Shown piece after piece: positions 25,028 through 34,691 of a stretch of 44,350 nucleotides of DNA (positions are counted from its first letter, which is position 1; each line of letters starts with the position of its first letter). The notes beneath the pieces were generated by a model that saw only the letters and a list, made by a program, of their open reading frames with translations, had not been told where the DNA came from and did no database searches. Position numbers and translations under genes: made by a program. Location of the stretch: contig JAGWAD010000008.1 of the NCBI GenBank assembly GCA_018302105.1, forward strand, positions 1-44,350. Reading direction: 5' to 3'. This DNA is from Candidatus Woesearchaeota archaeon (GTDB lineage Archaea; Nanobdellota; Nanobdellia; SCGC-AAA011-G17; GW2011-AR18).

Positions 25028-27418
25028 ATGCCAGAAACTCAAATTAAGAATAATAAATGGACAAAGGAATTTGAGAGAGATATTTATGAAAGCTGGAAGA
25101 AATCAAAAGTTTATTCCTTTAACAAAAATTCTAAGAAAAAAATTTATTCTATTGATACACCCCCACCATATGTGAATACTCCTGTACACATAGGACATGC
25201 TACAACTTATGCATTAATGGATATGTTTGCAAGATATAAAAGAATGACAGGATATGAAGTTTTATTTCCTTTGGGGTTAGATAGAAATGGTTTGCCTATA
25301 GAAATGGCTGCTGAAAAGAACTATAATATCAAAGGGCATCAAATAGAAAGAGAAAAATTTGTAGAAATGTGTAAGTCTATACTTGAATCTTCAAGTTTAG
25401 AGTCAACTGAAACTTTCTTAAGATGCGGTATAAGTTTTAATTCCTGGATTCCTGGAGAAGAAATTGGAAGTGTATATTTTACAGATTCTGATGAATATAG
25501 AAAATTAACGCAAGGTACTTTTATAGATATGTGGAAAAAAGGATTGATATATGAAGATAGCAGAATAAATAATTGGTGTCCTGGATGCAGAACAACATTA
25601 GCAGATTCAGAGGTTTTAAGAGAAAATGTTGAAACAGATTTAAATCATGTAAAATTTAAGATAAAGAACACTAATGAATATATTATAATAGCAACTACAA
25701 GGCCTGAGTTATTATGCACTGCCGCATTAATAATTTATAATCCTAAAGATGATAGGTATAAATATCTGAAAGGCAAAACTGCAATAACCCCTATTTTTAA
25801 TATTGAAGTAAAAATCATAGAACATCCATCTGCAGACCCAAATTTTGGTACTGGTTTAGTTTTCATGAGTAAAAGTGCAGGTGATCAAGATGCAGTTAGA
25901 TTTCTTAGGGAGATGAACATAGAGCCTCGAATGGCAGTTGGCATAGATGGTAGAATGAATGAAAATGCTGGAATATTAAAAGGGCTTAAAACTAAGGAAG
26001 CAAGAAAGAAAATAATAGATTTAATACAACAAGAGAAGCTATTGGAAAAACAAGAAAAATTAATGCACAGTGTGCCAATATGCGAAAGAAGCAAAGATCA
26101 GATAGAATTTATTTCAATGCCTGAACTTTATGTAAAACAAGTAGAGTTTAAAGATAAAATATTAGAGTTGCAGAAAGAAGTAAATTTTTATGATGAATCT
26201 AGCAGACAAATATTAGTTGACTGGATTAACTCAATAAATATTGACTGGCCTGTATCTAGAAGAAGGTTTTATGCAACAGAAATACCTCTATGGTATTGTA
26301 CTAAATGTAATTGGGTTTTTGTTCCAGAAAAAGGCAAATATTACAAACCATGGAAGGAAAAACCTAATATACAAAAATGTGAAAAATGCGGCAATAAAGA
26401 ATTTAGAGGAGAAGAAAGAGTTTTTGATACTTGGTTTGATTCAAGTATAAGTCCTTTGTATATATTGCACTATGGTAAAGACCTGGAATTCTTTAAGAAA
26501 GCTTTTCCTGCAACTTTGAGACCTCAAGGCAAAGAAATTATCCGTACTTGGTTATATTATACATTATTGAAGTGTTATCATTTAACTGGGAAATGTGTAT
26601 TTAAAGATGTATGGATAAACTATCACATAACAGATGACAGTGGCAAGAAATTGAGTAAAAGTTTAGGCAATAGCATTGATCCTAAAATAATCTTAGATAA
26701 ATATGGTGCAGAACCTTTTAGGTTGTGGGCTGTAGTTGAGGGTAATCTGGTTAAAGGAGATTTTAGATGCAGCTTAGAAAGGATAGATGGGGCAGGAAAG
26801 ACTTTAATGAAATTATGGAATATTGCAAGATTTATATCCAATTTTGAAAAATCAAAAACTTACAAATTAAATGAATTAGATAATTGGATTATTAATGAAA
26901 TTAATTTACTAATAAAAGAAACAAATTATGGATATGAAAAATATGACTTCCATAATCCTGTAGTTAAAATAAAAACTTTTATTTGGGAAACTTTTTCCAG
27001 CCATTATGTAGAACTTGTGAAATCCAGAGCTTATAATCAAGATAATAAATTTAGCAAAGAAGAACAAAATGGGGCAATATATGCATTATATTACTGTTTA
27101 GAAACTTTACTTAAGTTATTGGCTCCAGTAATTCCTTTAATTACTTATAAATTATACAAAGAGTTATTAAACAAAGATATCCACTTAGAAGAATTCCCAA
27201 AAGAAACTTTAGTAGAAAAAATAAGAATAACAACCCAAGAGATAATTGACTTTAATAGTACTATGTGGAGCTATAAAAAAACAAATGGAAAACCATTAAA
27301 CGCTGAAGTAAAAACTGCAGTTGTGCCTGAAAATTTAAAAATAATAGAGAAGGATATAATATTGACTCATAAAATAAAAAATGTTAAATATGGTAAAGAA
27401 TTAAAAATAGAATTCTAG
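25028..27418 (+). CDS. valS: Valyl-tRNA synthetase
   Basis: 796 aa class I synthetase, charging tRNA-Val. IDTPPPYVNTPVHIGH contains the HIGH signature with the ValRS-typical DTPPP lead. An editing domain (about residues 190-330) has ATTRPELL. WPVSRRRFYATEIPLWYC precedes a Zn ribbon (CTKC and CEKCGNKE), followed by DTWFDSSISPL, RPQGKEIIRTWLYYTL and the KLSKS loop (KKLSKSLGNSIDP). An anticodon-binding helical domain ends the protein. It is compact next to bacterial enzymes of about 900 aa. TATA (CTTTAAATAA) 25 bases upstream. IleRS is less likely from these signatures. Confidence 0.88.
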   Translation: MPETQIKNNKWTKEFERDIYESWKKSKVYSFNKNSKKKIYSIDTPPPYVNTPVHIGHATTYALMDMFARYKRMTGYEVLFPLGLDRNGLPIEMAAEKNYNIKGHQIEREKFVEMCKSILESSSLESTETFLRCGISFNSWIPGEEIGSVYFTDSDEYRKLTQGTFIDMWKKGLIYEDSRINNWCPGCRTTLADSEVLRENVETDLNHVKFKIKNTNEYIIIATTRPELLCTAALIIYNPKDDRYKYLKGKTAITPIFNIEVKIIEHPSADPNFGTGLVFMSKSAGDQDAVRFLREMNIEPRMAVGIDGRMNENAGILKGLKTKEARKKIIDLIQQEKLLEKQEKLMHSVPICERSKDQIEFISMPELYVKQVEFKDKILELQKEVNFYDESSRQILVDWINSINIDWPVSRRRFYATEIPLWYCTKCNWVFVPEKGKYYKPWKEKPNIQKCEKCGNKEFRGEERVFDTWFDSSISPLYILHYGKDLEFFKKAFPATLRPQGKEIIRTWLYYTLLKCYHLTGKCVFKDVWINYHITDDSGKKLSKSLGNSIDPKIILDKYGAEPFRLWAVVEGNLVKGDFRCSLERIDGAGKTLMKLWNIARFISNFEKSKTYKLNELDNWIINEINLLIKETNYGYEKYDFHNPVVKIKTFIWETFSSHYVELVKSRAYNQDNKFSKEEQNGAIYALYYCLETLLKLLAPVIPLITYKLYKELLNKDIHLEEFPKETLVEKIRITTQEIIDFNSTMWSYKKTNGKPLNAEVKTAVVPENLKIIEKDIILTHKIKNVKYGKELKIEF

Positions 27419-27501
27419 TATATAAGTTTTTGATTATTAAGAAGATAGTTACTATAAAATTAAAAGAAATGTATATAATATTAAAAATGTTTGTTTTTTA
27501 T

Positions 27502-27702
27502 ATGGTTATGGATTTGTTAATTTTTGTAATTCCTTTTGCTGTTATAGTTTTCTTATTTGGGTCTGCTTTGTTTTTCGCCAGCAAAATTTTTAAAGTTCAG
27601 AAAGTTGGTTATTGGAACTATATTTCTGTCAGTTTACTAGTTACAATAATTACTGGTCTTTTAAGTTTGCCTATTTTTAGTGGTCTTTTTGGGGCGTCTT
27701 AA
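27502..27702 (+). CDS. Small two-helix membrane protein
   Basis: 66 aa from ATG 27502, chosen because TATATAATA (about 27472-27480) lies about 26 bases upstream; longer in-frame starts exist from 27430. Two hydrophobic segments (LLIFVIPFAVIVFLFGSALF and SVSLLVTIITGLLSLPIFSG). Function unknown. Confidence 0.55.
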   Translation: MVMDLLIFVIPFAVIVFLFGSALFFASKIFKVQKVGYWNYISVSLLVTIITGLLSLPIFSGLFGAS

Positions 27703-27906
27703 ATTATAACAATCAAATTACTTTTATTATATCTCTTGTTTGCTTTAATTAATTGTGTATTGACTGTTCTTAGTTTGAAATATTTTGGAAAATCCTTAAG
27801 CATAGGAAAAGCAATATTAATCTGGCTCATCAGTCTTGTGATTACTGTTTTAGTTCTTTATCTATTTTTGTCCTTATATTTTAGATTATTCTCATTTGAT
27901 TTTTGA
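27703..27906 (+). CDS. Possible second small membrane protein, no standard start
   Basis: Directly after the stop at 27700-27702, in the same frame, 67 open codons encode a two-helix hydrophobic protein (ITIKLLLLYLLFALINCVLT, then SIGKAILIWLISLVITVLVL). No ATG or GTG begins it; an ATT at 27703 or an internal TTG could serve. It may be a start-less remnant, an unusual start, or stop readthrough of the preceding gene. Confidence 0.3.
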   Translation: MITIKLLLLYLLFALINCVLTVLSLKYFGKSLSIGKAILIWLISLVITVLVLYLFLSLYFRLFSFDF

Positions 27907-27965
27907 TAAATTCTTGACATTTTATACACCAAAACTTTATAATACTTCATTTTCAGCAAAATAAT

Positions 27966-30323
27966 ATGTTAGACACAAAACAACAATATAAATTAAGAAA
28001 ATTTGTAAATGAATTAAAACAGTATAGAGGAAGGCATACTGAATTTGTTTCAGTTTATATTCCTTCTGGATATGATCTGAATAAGATAATACAACATTTA
28101 GCACAAGAACAGGGAACTGCATCAAATATTAAGGATAAAACAAATAGATTAAATGTACAGGATGCTTTAGAGAGAATAATAAGACATTTAAGAGTATATG
28201 GAAAAACTCCTGAAAATGGTCTGGCTGCTTTTTCTGGAAATATTGCAAGCCAGGAAGGAAAACAGGATATTAAAGTCTGGAGTATTGAACCGCCTGTTCC
28301 TGTTACTATAAGATTATATCGTTGTGACCATATTTTTGTTCTAGAACCTTTAGAAGGAATGATGCTGATAAATGAAGTCTATGGTCTGCTTGTTTTAGAT
28401 AATAGAGAATCAACTATTGGTTTACTTAAAGGAAAAAGCATACAAGTGATTAGAGATTTTTCTAGTTCTGTTCCTGGAAAGGTTAAAGTTGGTGGCTGGT
28501 GTTTAGATCCTGAAACATTAATTTATCAAGCTAATGGTGTGGTAAGTAAAATAGGTGAGTCTTCTGAATCTTGGGTTTTAAAGAGCTTTGATAATAACCA
28601 AACTAAATTTATTGATTCTAAAATAATTGAGAAAACTATGACTAAACATACTAAATTATTCAAAATTACTACAAGAGCACCTTATTTAGAAATAAAATCT
28701 TCATCGAATCATATATTCTTTGTTATTGAAGGTAATTCTGTGAAAGAAAAAATTGCCTCAGAACTTAAAGTTGGTGATTTTTTATTAACTCCTGAGAATA
28801 TGGAGATAAATGGAATGTTACAATATTTCGATTATTTGAGTGATGGTAGTACAAAATTACCTTCAGTTTTAACATCTGATTTGGCTCGATTTGTTGGGTA
28901 TATTATAGGTGATGGTTCTTATGATAAAGATGATAGAATTGAACTTGTTGAACAAAGAGAGCAAGTCGCTCGATTTTATTCAGAGCTTATATTTAATTTA
29001 TTTGGTAAGAAATCCACTTTTAGATATAGGAAAGATAAAAATTATTATGAAGTTAGGATAAATAGCAGAAATGTTGTTAGATTTATAAAATCACAATTCC
29101 CTGAAAAGAAATATTGTGAAACTTCATCTGTTCCTTTAAAGATAATGATTTCAAATAATGATGTTGCTGCTTCTTTCCTTAAAGGTTTATTTGATGCTGA
29201 AGGTTTTGTGGATGATGATGAAGCAGCAATAACCATGAAAAATAAACAATTAGTAGGGCAAATGCATTTAATGCTACTTAGGTTTGGTATAGTCGCTTCA
29301 TTTTGTTATGCCGGAAGAGGTAAATGGTCTATTAGGATAACTGATAAAGAATCTTTAATTAATTTTAGAAAGTTTATTGGTTTTATGGCTGATGATAAAA
29401 CTAAAAAGTTGAACAATTTAATAGAAGTTAGGAGTTATAAATCTAATACAAGACAAATTGCATGGTCTGGAAGAAGTATTAGATCTTTACTTGAAAGTTT
29501 TGGCTACTTAAAACAAGATTTTAAATCAGCTTCAATGTTTCTTTGCGATAAACGAGGAATGAGTAAAAACACATTCTTTACCACTTTTTTAAATAAATTT
29601 ACAGATGAACCTCAACTTTATGAACAATTGAAAAGAATTGTAGATTATCCATTATTGCCCACAAAAATTGGTCAAATTGAACAAATTGAAGGCAATTTTG
29701 AATTAATTGATATTGGTGTAGAAAATGAGAACTTTATAGCTAACGGAATTTTAGTTCATAATAGTCAAGCCAGGTATGCAAGATTAAGAGAAGAAGCTGC
29801 AAATGAATTTTATAAAAGAATAGCAGAAGTTGCTAATGTTGAATTTGCTGCTGTTGGCAAGGATCTGAAGGGAATTTTGATTGGAGGACCAGGACCAACT
29901 AAAGAAACTTTTGTTAATGGTCCACATTTACATAATGAATTAAAGAAAAAAATTGTAGCGATTAAAGATATAGCTTATACTGATGAACAGGGCCTACATG
30001 AATTAGTTGAAAAATCCCAAGATGCTTTGGCAGAAGCTGAAATTATGAAAGAGAAAAATTTAGTTAATGAATTTTTTGGAATGCTTGCAACTAATTCTGA
30101 AAAAGCAATTTATGGTCCTAATGATGTTATGCGAGCACTTGAGTATGGTGCTGTTGATAAATTATTATTGTCTGAAGATTTTTCAAGAATAGAAGAATTT
30201 GAAGAAAAAGCAAATACTATGAATACTGCTGTGTATATTATAAGCACTGAAACAAAAGAAGGGGTACAGATAAAAGAGCTTGGTGGTGTTTCTGCAATAC
30301 TTAGATATTCTATTGAATTGTAA
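27966..30323 (+). CDS. prf1: Archaeal release factor aRF1, intein-containing, GGW in place of GGQ
   Basis: 785-aa precursor; the spliced protein is 364 aa, shorter than the usual about 400-415. It recognises all stop codons and triggers peptide release. Domain 1 has TASNIKD (residues 51-57; NIKS is usual) and YRCDHIF (118-124, the YxCxxxF motif). Domain 2 reads KVKVGGW (to residue 178), then the intein, then SQARYARLREEA. In the spliced protein the catalytic GGQ position is therefore GGW, with spacing to S-x-x-R-Y-x-R kept. Domain 3 follows (AIYGPNDVMRALEYGAVDKL). Confidence 0.9.
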   Translation: MLDTKQQYKLRKFVNELKQYRGRHTEFVSVYIPSGYDLNKIIQHLAQEQGTASNIKDKTNRLNVQDALERIIRHLRVYGKTPENGLAAFSGNIASQEGKQDIKVWSIEPPVPVTIRLYRCDHIFVLEPLEGMMLINEVYGLLVLDNRESTIGLLKGKSIQVIRDFSSSVPGKVKVGGWCLDPETLIYQANGVVSKIGESSESWVLKSFDNNQTKFIDSKIIEKTMTKHTKLFKITTRAPYLEIKSSSNHIFFVIEGNSVKEKIASELKVGDFLLTPENMEINGMLQYFDYLSDGSTKLPSVLTSDLARFVGYIIGDGSYDKDDRIELVEQREQVARFYSELIFNLFGKKSTFRYRKDKNYYEVRINSRNVVRFIKSQFPEKKYCETSSVPLKIMISNNDVAASFLKGLFDAEGFVDDDEAAITMKNKQLVGQMHLMLLRFGIVASFCYAGRGKWSIRITDKESLINFRKFIGFMADDKTKKLNNLIEVRSYKSNTRQIAWSGRSIRSLLESFGYLKQDFKSASMFLCDKRGMSKNTFFTTFLNKFTDEPQLYEQLKRIVDYPLLPTKIGQIEQIEGNFELIDIGVENENFIANGILVHNSQARYARLREEAANEFYKRIAEVANVEFAAVGKDLKGILIGGPGPTKETFVNGPHLHNELKKKIVAIKDIAYTDEQGLHELVEKSQDALAEAEIMKEKNLVNEFFGMLATNSEKAIYGPNDVMRALEYGAVDKLLLSEDFSRIEEFEEKANTMNTAVYIISTETKEGVQIKELGGVSAILRYSIEL
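28500..29762 (+). other. Intein in aRF1 with LAGLIDADG endonuclease
   Basis: 421 codons. Block A CLDPETLIYQANG with Cys1; C-terminal blocks FELIDIGVENENFIANG and ILVHN; +1 extein residue Ser. LAGLIDADG helices FVGYIIGDGSYD and FLKGLFDAEGFVD suggest an intact homing endonuclease. The insertion point is the peptidyl-transfer motif of the host, a highly conserved site typical for inteins. Confidence 0.93.
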
Positions 30324-30342
30324 TTCTTAGTTGGTAGTTACG

Positions 30343-30359
30343 ATATATATATATATATA
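30343..30359. repeat. Short (AT)n tract
   Basis: Seventeen bases of alternating A and T, 20-36 bases upstream of the ATG at 30379. It overlaps the place expected for the TATA box and probably serves as one; its length could vary by slippage. Confidence 0.6.
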
Positions 30360-30378
30360 AAAAGAACGTTAGGATTTT

Positions 30379-31131
30379 ATGAGGAAGGAGATATTTGGAT
30401 TGATTCTTTTAATTGTGCTAAGCACTATCATGTTTGCAACGGTATTCAGCAATCAAACAACAGGGTATTTTTCATTTGGTAAATTCTTTGGATATAAAGA
30501 AAAAATAAGCAAAGAGTGTAATTCCAATTCTAATTGCAATCCGTCTCAAATTTGCTCCAATAATAAATGTGTTGATAAGCCAAAGATTGCTAATGTTTCA
30601 ACAGTCAACAGAAATGTAGGTGGCACTTCAACAAATTTACAAACAAATCCCAATAGGTGCTCTAATTGTGTATCGTATTGGAGTTTAGTTCCAGTTAATT
30701 TTATTTATCCAGGTTATTGGGTTGTTAATCGTGATAGAATGCTTTTTTTCTATAATGATATTAAAAATGTTGGTAACCCAATGCAAAATTTATTTTATAT
30801 TACTTTGGAAACTAATTGGGATGCTTCACATGGCAGTCCTAGAGATAGTTATATAGTTAGATTAGATAATATTGGTTCCTATAGTGCATTATCAGAAAAG
30901 ATTAAGTTTAATATAAATAATACAGCTGGCAAATTAGTTAATGGCACTATAAATTATCAAGTATTGCTTTCGAGAAATGAGGTTATTAATATACCTATTG
31001 AAAATAATAAAAAAACCTTAAAATTAACACCCTATTCCTTCTCTCTTTATAATTATACTTTGACTGAAATAAGTTATTATAATATTAATTATACACAAAG
31101 GAATGTTATAATTGGCTATAAAATTGAGTAA
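30379..31131 (+). CDS. Secreted or anchored protein with Cys-rich module
   Basis: 250 aa. An N-terminal hydrophobic signal or anchor (about residues 5-24) precedes a Cys-rich segment (CNSNSNCNPSQICSNNKCV) like the short EB/Cys modules found in DPANN surface proteins. The rest (from about residue 100) is beta-rich with several N-x-S/T sites and looks like an Ig-type domain. Function unknown. Confidence 0.75.
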   Translation: MRKEIFGLILLIVLSTIMFATVFSNQTTGYFSFGKFFGYKEKISKECNSNSNCNPSQICSNNKCVDKPKIANVSTVNRNVGGTSTNLQTNPNRCSNCVSYWSLVPVNFIYPGYWVVNRDRMLFFYNDIKNVGNPMQNLFYITLETNWDASHGSPRDSYIVRLDNIGSYSALSEKIKFNINNTAGKLVNGTINYQVLLSRNEVINIPIENNKKTLKLTPYSFSLYNYTLTEISYYNINYTQRNVIIGYKIE

Positions 31132-31270
31132 ATAATTTTTGTAGTCAACAGCAAACCTTATTTTCAACTAAAAGAGTTTATGTGATTTGTTATCCTATGT
31201 TTTCTTCTTTAATTTCTTAAATTAGTTTTGTGGCAGTAAAGCTTTTAAATTAAGTATTCTTAAACAATAT

Positions 31271-31831
31271 ATGCAGGATGATAAAAATAAAATAGAAGCT
31301 GTCTTATTCACAACTGGAAGATTTTTAGATATTGAAGAAATGGCTAAAATGTGTGGTATTGGCAGCATTGGTTATGCTAAAGAAGCGCTATTATCGCTTA
31401 AACGAGATTATGAAGATAAAAATTCTGCTTTACAAATTATTGAACAGGGTTCTAAATTTAAGTTGAATATCAGAAAAGAATATCTTTATTTAACAGAAAG
31501 TTTACTAACAGACAGCGAATTAGATAGGCCGACGCAAGAAACCTTAGCTGTGATTGCTTATAAAAATCCTGCACTGCAAAGTGAAATAATAAAAATAAGG
31601 GGAAATGGGGCTTATGATCATATTAAAGTTTTAAAAGAACTTGATTTTGTTGTAAGCGAGCCTACAGGCAGAACTAAAATTTTAAAATTAACAAACAAAT
31701 TTTATGATTATTTTGATGTGGTCGAAGATCAGTTAAGAAGCAAATTGCAAGATGCTCCTAAGAATAGTTTACCAGAAAATGAGATTAATAATGAAACAAA
31801 GGTTGTAACACAAGATGAAACTTCAAATTAA
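31271..31831 (+). CDS. scpB: Segregation and condensation protein B
   Basis: 186 aa. Two winged-helix domains typical of ScpB: IEAVLFTTGRFLDIEEMAKM and the strongly conserved TQETLAVIAYKNPALQSEII, then KIRGNGAYDHIKVLKELDFV. It binds ScpA and SMC in chromosome condensation; neither partner is in the window. Its 3' end overlaps the next gene by 17 nt, placing it at the head of a membrane glycosyltransferase cluster. Confidence 0.9.
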   Translation: MQDDKNKIEAVLFTTGRFLDIEEMAKMCGIGSIGYAKEALLSLKRDYEDKNSALQIIEQGSKFKLNIRKEYLYLTESLLTDSELDRPTQETLAVIAYKNPALQSEIIKIRGNGAYDHIKVLKELDFVVSEPTGRTKILKLTNKFYDYFDVVEDQLRSKLQDAPKNSLPENEINNETKVVTQDETSN

Positions 31832-33278
31832 AAGCTGGCATTTGTTATTGCTAATTTTTTTTATAACTTTTGCATTTCGTTTATATTTTACTTTTGGTAC
31901 TGAACACTTTAGCAGTGGTGAAGCTTATTTTAATCTAAGGTATGTAAATCATTTGTTAGAAAATAAATCTTTAATGTTTTATGATGATTTAAGTTATGGT
32001 GGCAGATTATTAATTTATCCGCCTTTATTTTATGTTTTTATGTCTTTGTTTAGTCTTGGCTCTGTTGTCATGCTTAAAATCTTACCAGAATTATTTCTTT
32101 CCTCTATTGTCTTTATAATCTATTTTATGGCTAAAGATGTGAATGGTAATGAATATGCTTCTTTATTTGCTGCACTATTATCAGGATTTATTCCTATATT
32201 TTTAAAAGATACATTGAATGTTATATCTCCTTATTCACTCGCTCTTCCTATCTTGTTGTTGATGTTATATTCTTCATTAAGACTAGAAAATAAATTTTAT
32301 ATGTGGGCTTTTATTTTATCTTCTTTTTTACTTCCTTTAGTACATCCAATTGCCATTGTATTTGTTATAACAATTTTGGTTTATTTTCTCTTACTAAGTG
32401 GCGGAGCTTTGGTTCCTACTAAATTAAAAAAAGAGGCATTTTTATTTTCTATCCTGGCTATTCTTTTAATTAGTTTTATTATTTATAAAAAAGCATTTTT
32501 TGAATATGGAATTAATATTATTGGACAAAATATTCCTTTAAATGTCTTAGCAGATCAGTATCAACCCTTATCTGTTTCAGGTTTGCTTATTGGTGTTGGG
32601 ATACTCCCTTTAGTACTTGGATGTGTAGGAATATATCTTGGGATAATAAACCAAAAAAAGAAACCTGTTTATTTTTATAGCGCATTTACTTTAGGTGTGT
32701 TAATTTTGTTATCCTTAAGAATGATAACTATTTCTGTTGGAATGATGATCTTAGGAATTGCTTTATGTATATTTTCAGCTTTAACTATGGGAAGCTTAAT
32801 AGAGTATATTAAAAAAACAAGATTTGCAAATCTAAACTATTTTATTGCTTTTTTACTCTTGGTCAGCTTTGTTGCTTTTTCTTTTATCCCTTCTTATACT
32901 TTTTTATCTAACTTTACATCAATTAATGAAGAAAAGATCAATGATATAAAGAAGATGGCTGCATTTGTTGATAATAATGAAGTAATTTTAGGTAATCTTG
33001 AGGAAGGGCATTTAATATCTGCAATTGCGAACAGAAAGAATTTTATTGATACAAATTTTTTATTAGCTCCTAATCCTGTAAAGAGGCTTAAGGATGTAGA
33101 AGTATTTTACACTACATTCAGTGAAGCCAAGATTTTAGAATTACTAAAGAAATATAATATTAAAGTAATTTATTTTTCTGAAGATACGAAACAATTTTAT
33201 TTTGTAAGACATTTAAAATATACGAAAGACAATAAATGTTTTAGACAGGAGGGTAATTTCTATGTTGTTGAATGCTAA
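31815..33278 (+). CDS. GT-C-fold membrane glycosyltransferase, STT3/AglB-like
   Basis: 487 aa with about 10-11 membrane segments. The first outside loop, SGEAYFNLRYVNHLLENKSL followed by SYGGRLLIYPPLFY, resembles loop 1 of STT3/AglB oligosaccharyltransferases (acidic residue, YFN-R, then a YPP turn). The large soluble WWDYG domain is absent; only about 100 residues follow the last helix (FIDTNFLLAPNPVKRL). It may transfer lipid-linked sugars to surface molecules. It overlaps scpB and the next gene, its paralogue. Confidence 0.7.
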   Translation: MKLQIKSWHLLLLIFFITFAFRLYFTFGTEHFSSGEAYFNLRYVNHLLENKSLMFYDDLSYGGRLLIYPPLFYVFMSLFSLGSVVMLKILPELFLSSIVFIIYFMAKDVNGNEYASLFAALLSGFIPIFLKDTLNVISPYSLALPILLLMLYSSLRLENKFYMWAFILSSFLLPLVHPIAIVFVITILVYFLLLSGGALVPTKLKKEAFLFSILAILLISFIIYKKAFFEYGINIIGQNIPLNVLADQYQPLSVSGLLIGVGILPLVLGCVGIYLGIINQKKKPVYFYSAFTLGVLILLSLRMITISVGMMILGIALCIFSALTMGSLIEYIKKTRFANLNYFIAFLLLVSFVAFSFIPSYTFLSNFTSINEEKINDIKKMAAFVDNNEVILGNLEEGHLISAIANRKNFIDTNFLLAPNPVKRLKDVEVFYTTFSEAKILELLKKYNIKVIYFSEDTKQFYFVRHLKYTKDNKCFRQEGNFYVVEC

Positions 33279-34689
33279 AAAATATTTTTACCTTTTGCTT
33301 ATATTGTGTATAGTATTATTATCTTTATCCCAATATTTACGATTTAGAAATAATGACGGGTTTTTTTATGGTGAAGAATCTTATTATAATCTGAAAATTG
33401 CAGAATTTATTAAAGAGAATAAGGCTTTTCCTGCAGAAGATTCTATGAGTTATGGCGGAAGGCCTTATGTTGGAGAATATGGATATCCTTTATTATTATC
33501 TCTAAATATTAAAATAATTCCCAGGATATTGCCAATTTTACTTGGTGTATTTAGTTTTATATTGTTTTATTTTATAATTACTAAAATTAAATTTGAAATC
33601 CGCGGATTAGCCAGCTTAATTTTAATTATATCTCCTACTTTTATTTATCTATTCTCAACGTTAACTAAATATAGTGTTGTTGTTTTTTTAAGTCTATTTG
33701 CTATATTGCTGCATTTAAATAAAAAACATAAAATTGCATTATTTTTATTTATAATAACTGGTTTTTTCAGTTTTATTTCTTCTACATTAATCTTAATAAT
33801 ATATTCTATTTATGGAATTTTTAAGAAAGGTAAGAAATTTAATTTATTAATATTTTTTCTATCCTGGATTATAATATTTTTTGTACAATTCTTCAAGGTA
33901 TTTAAAATTGGTGTGCCTGAAACAATTTTTGGTATAATACAATTTAATATAAATAATATTATTAATATAATATTTTCTGATTTTGGAAGTATCTTTGGAT
34001 TTAGTTTATTTTTATTTTTAATGGCAATTATTGGAATATATTATATAAATGATAATCTTTTAAAAACATTTATTTATTATTCTGTTTTGATTATTTTTAC
34101 TGTTTTAACAATATATTTCAATGCTTTAATATTTTTATTAGTATTTTTATTAGCTTTTTTTGCTTCTTATGGAATTTACAGTTTGTTTTTTGTAGACTGG
34201 AAATCTGAAATTTTTAAACACCTTACAATCGTGATTCTGTGCTGCGGCTTATTGTTTTCAATAGTAGCATATATGGATGGAATTTCTAAATTTACTCCAA
34301 CAAAAGATTTTGCAGATGGATTAAAATTTTTGAAAGGCCAGAAAATCAATACTGTTGTTTTCTCTGATTATAGCAGAGGAATTTACCTTAATTATGCAGA
34401 TAAAAAGAATTTTATGGATTCAAATTTTTTATATGCACCTGGAGTAAGTTCCAGGGCGCTTGATGCAGAGAGACTTTTCAGAACAAACAACCTGAATGTT
34501 GCACTGGCAATTATTAATAAATATAATATAGAATATATCTGGATTGATAAAGAAATTTTAAATAAGTTCTGGGCTAATGAAGATAGGGAATTATTATTTT
34601 TATTAAGGTACAGCCCACAGAATTTTAATAAAGTGTTTAGCAATGGCGATGTAGAGATATATCAATATATTCCATTGAACAGGAGATAA
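33262..34689 (+). CDS. GT-C-fold membrane protein, paralogue of the preceding gene
   Basis: 475 aa, similar plan: loop YGEESYYNLKIAEFIKENKA then DSMSYGGRPYVGEYGYPLLL, about 10 helices, and a C-terminal part KKNFMDSNFLYAPGVSSRAL parallel to the upstream protein. GGAGGG just upstream sets the start at 33262. Tandem duplication with divergence is likely; the two may act on different substrates or as a heteromer. Confidence 0.7.
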   Translation: MLLNAKKYFYLLLILCIVLLSLSQYLRFRNNDGFFYGEESYYNLKIAEFIKENKAFPAEDSMSYGGRPYVGEYGYPLLLSLNIKIIPRILPILLGVFSFILFYFIITKIKFEIRGLASLILIISPTFIYLFSTLTKYSVVVFLSLFAILLHLNKKHKIALFLFIITGFFSFISSTLILIIYSIYGIFKKGKKFNLLIFFLSWIIIFFVQFFKVFKIGVPETIFGIIQFNINNIINIIFSDFGSIFGFSLFLFLMAIIGIYYINDNLLKTFIYYSVLIIFTVLTIYFNALIFLLVFLLAFFASYGIYSLFFVDWKSEIFKHLTIVILCCGLLFSIVAYMDGISKFTPTKDFADGLKFLKGQKINTVVFSDYSRGIYLNYADKKNFMDSNFLYAPGVSSRALDAERLFRTNNLNVALAIINKYNIEYIWIDKEILNKFWANEDRELLFLLRYSPQNFNKVFSNGDVEIYQYIPLNRR

Positions 34690-34691
34690 AA

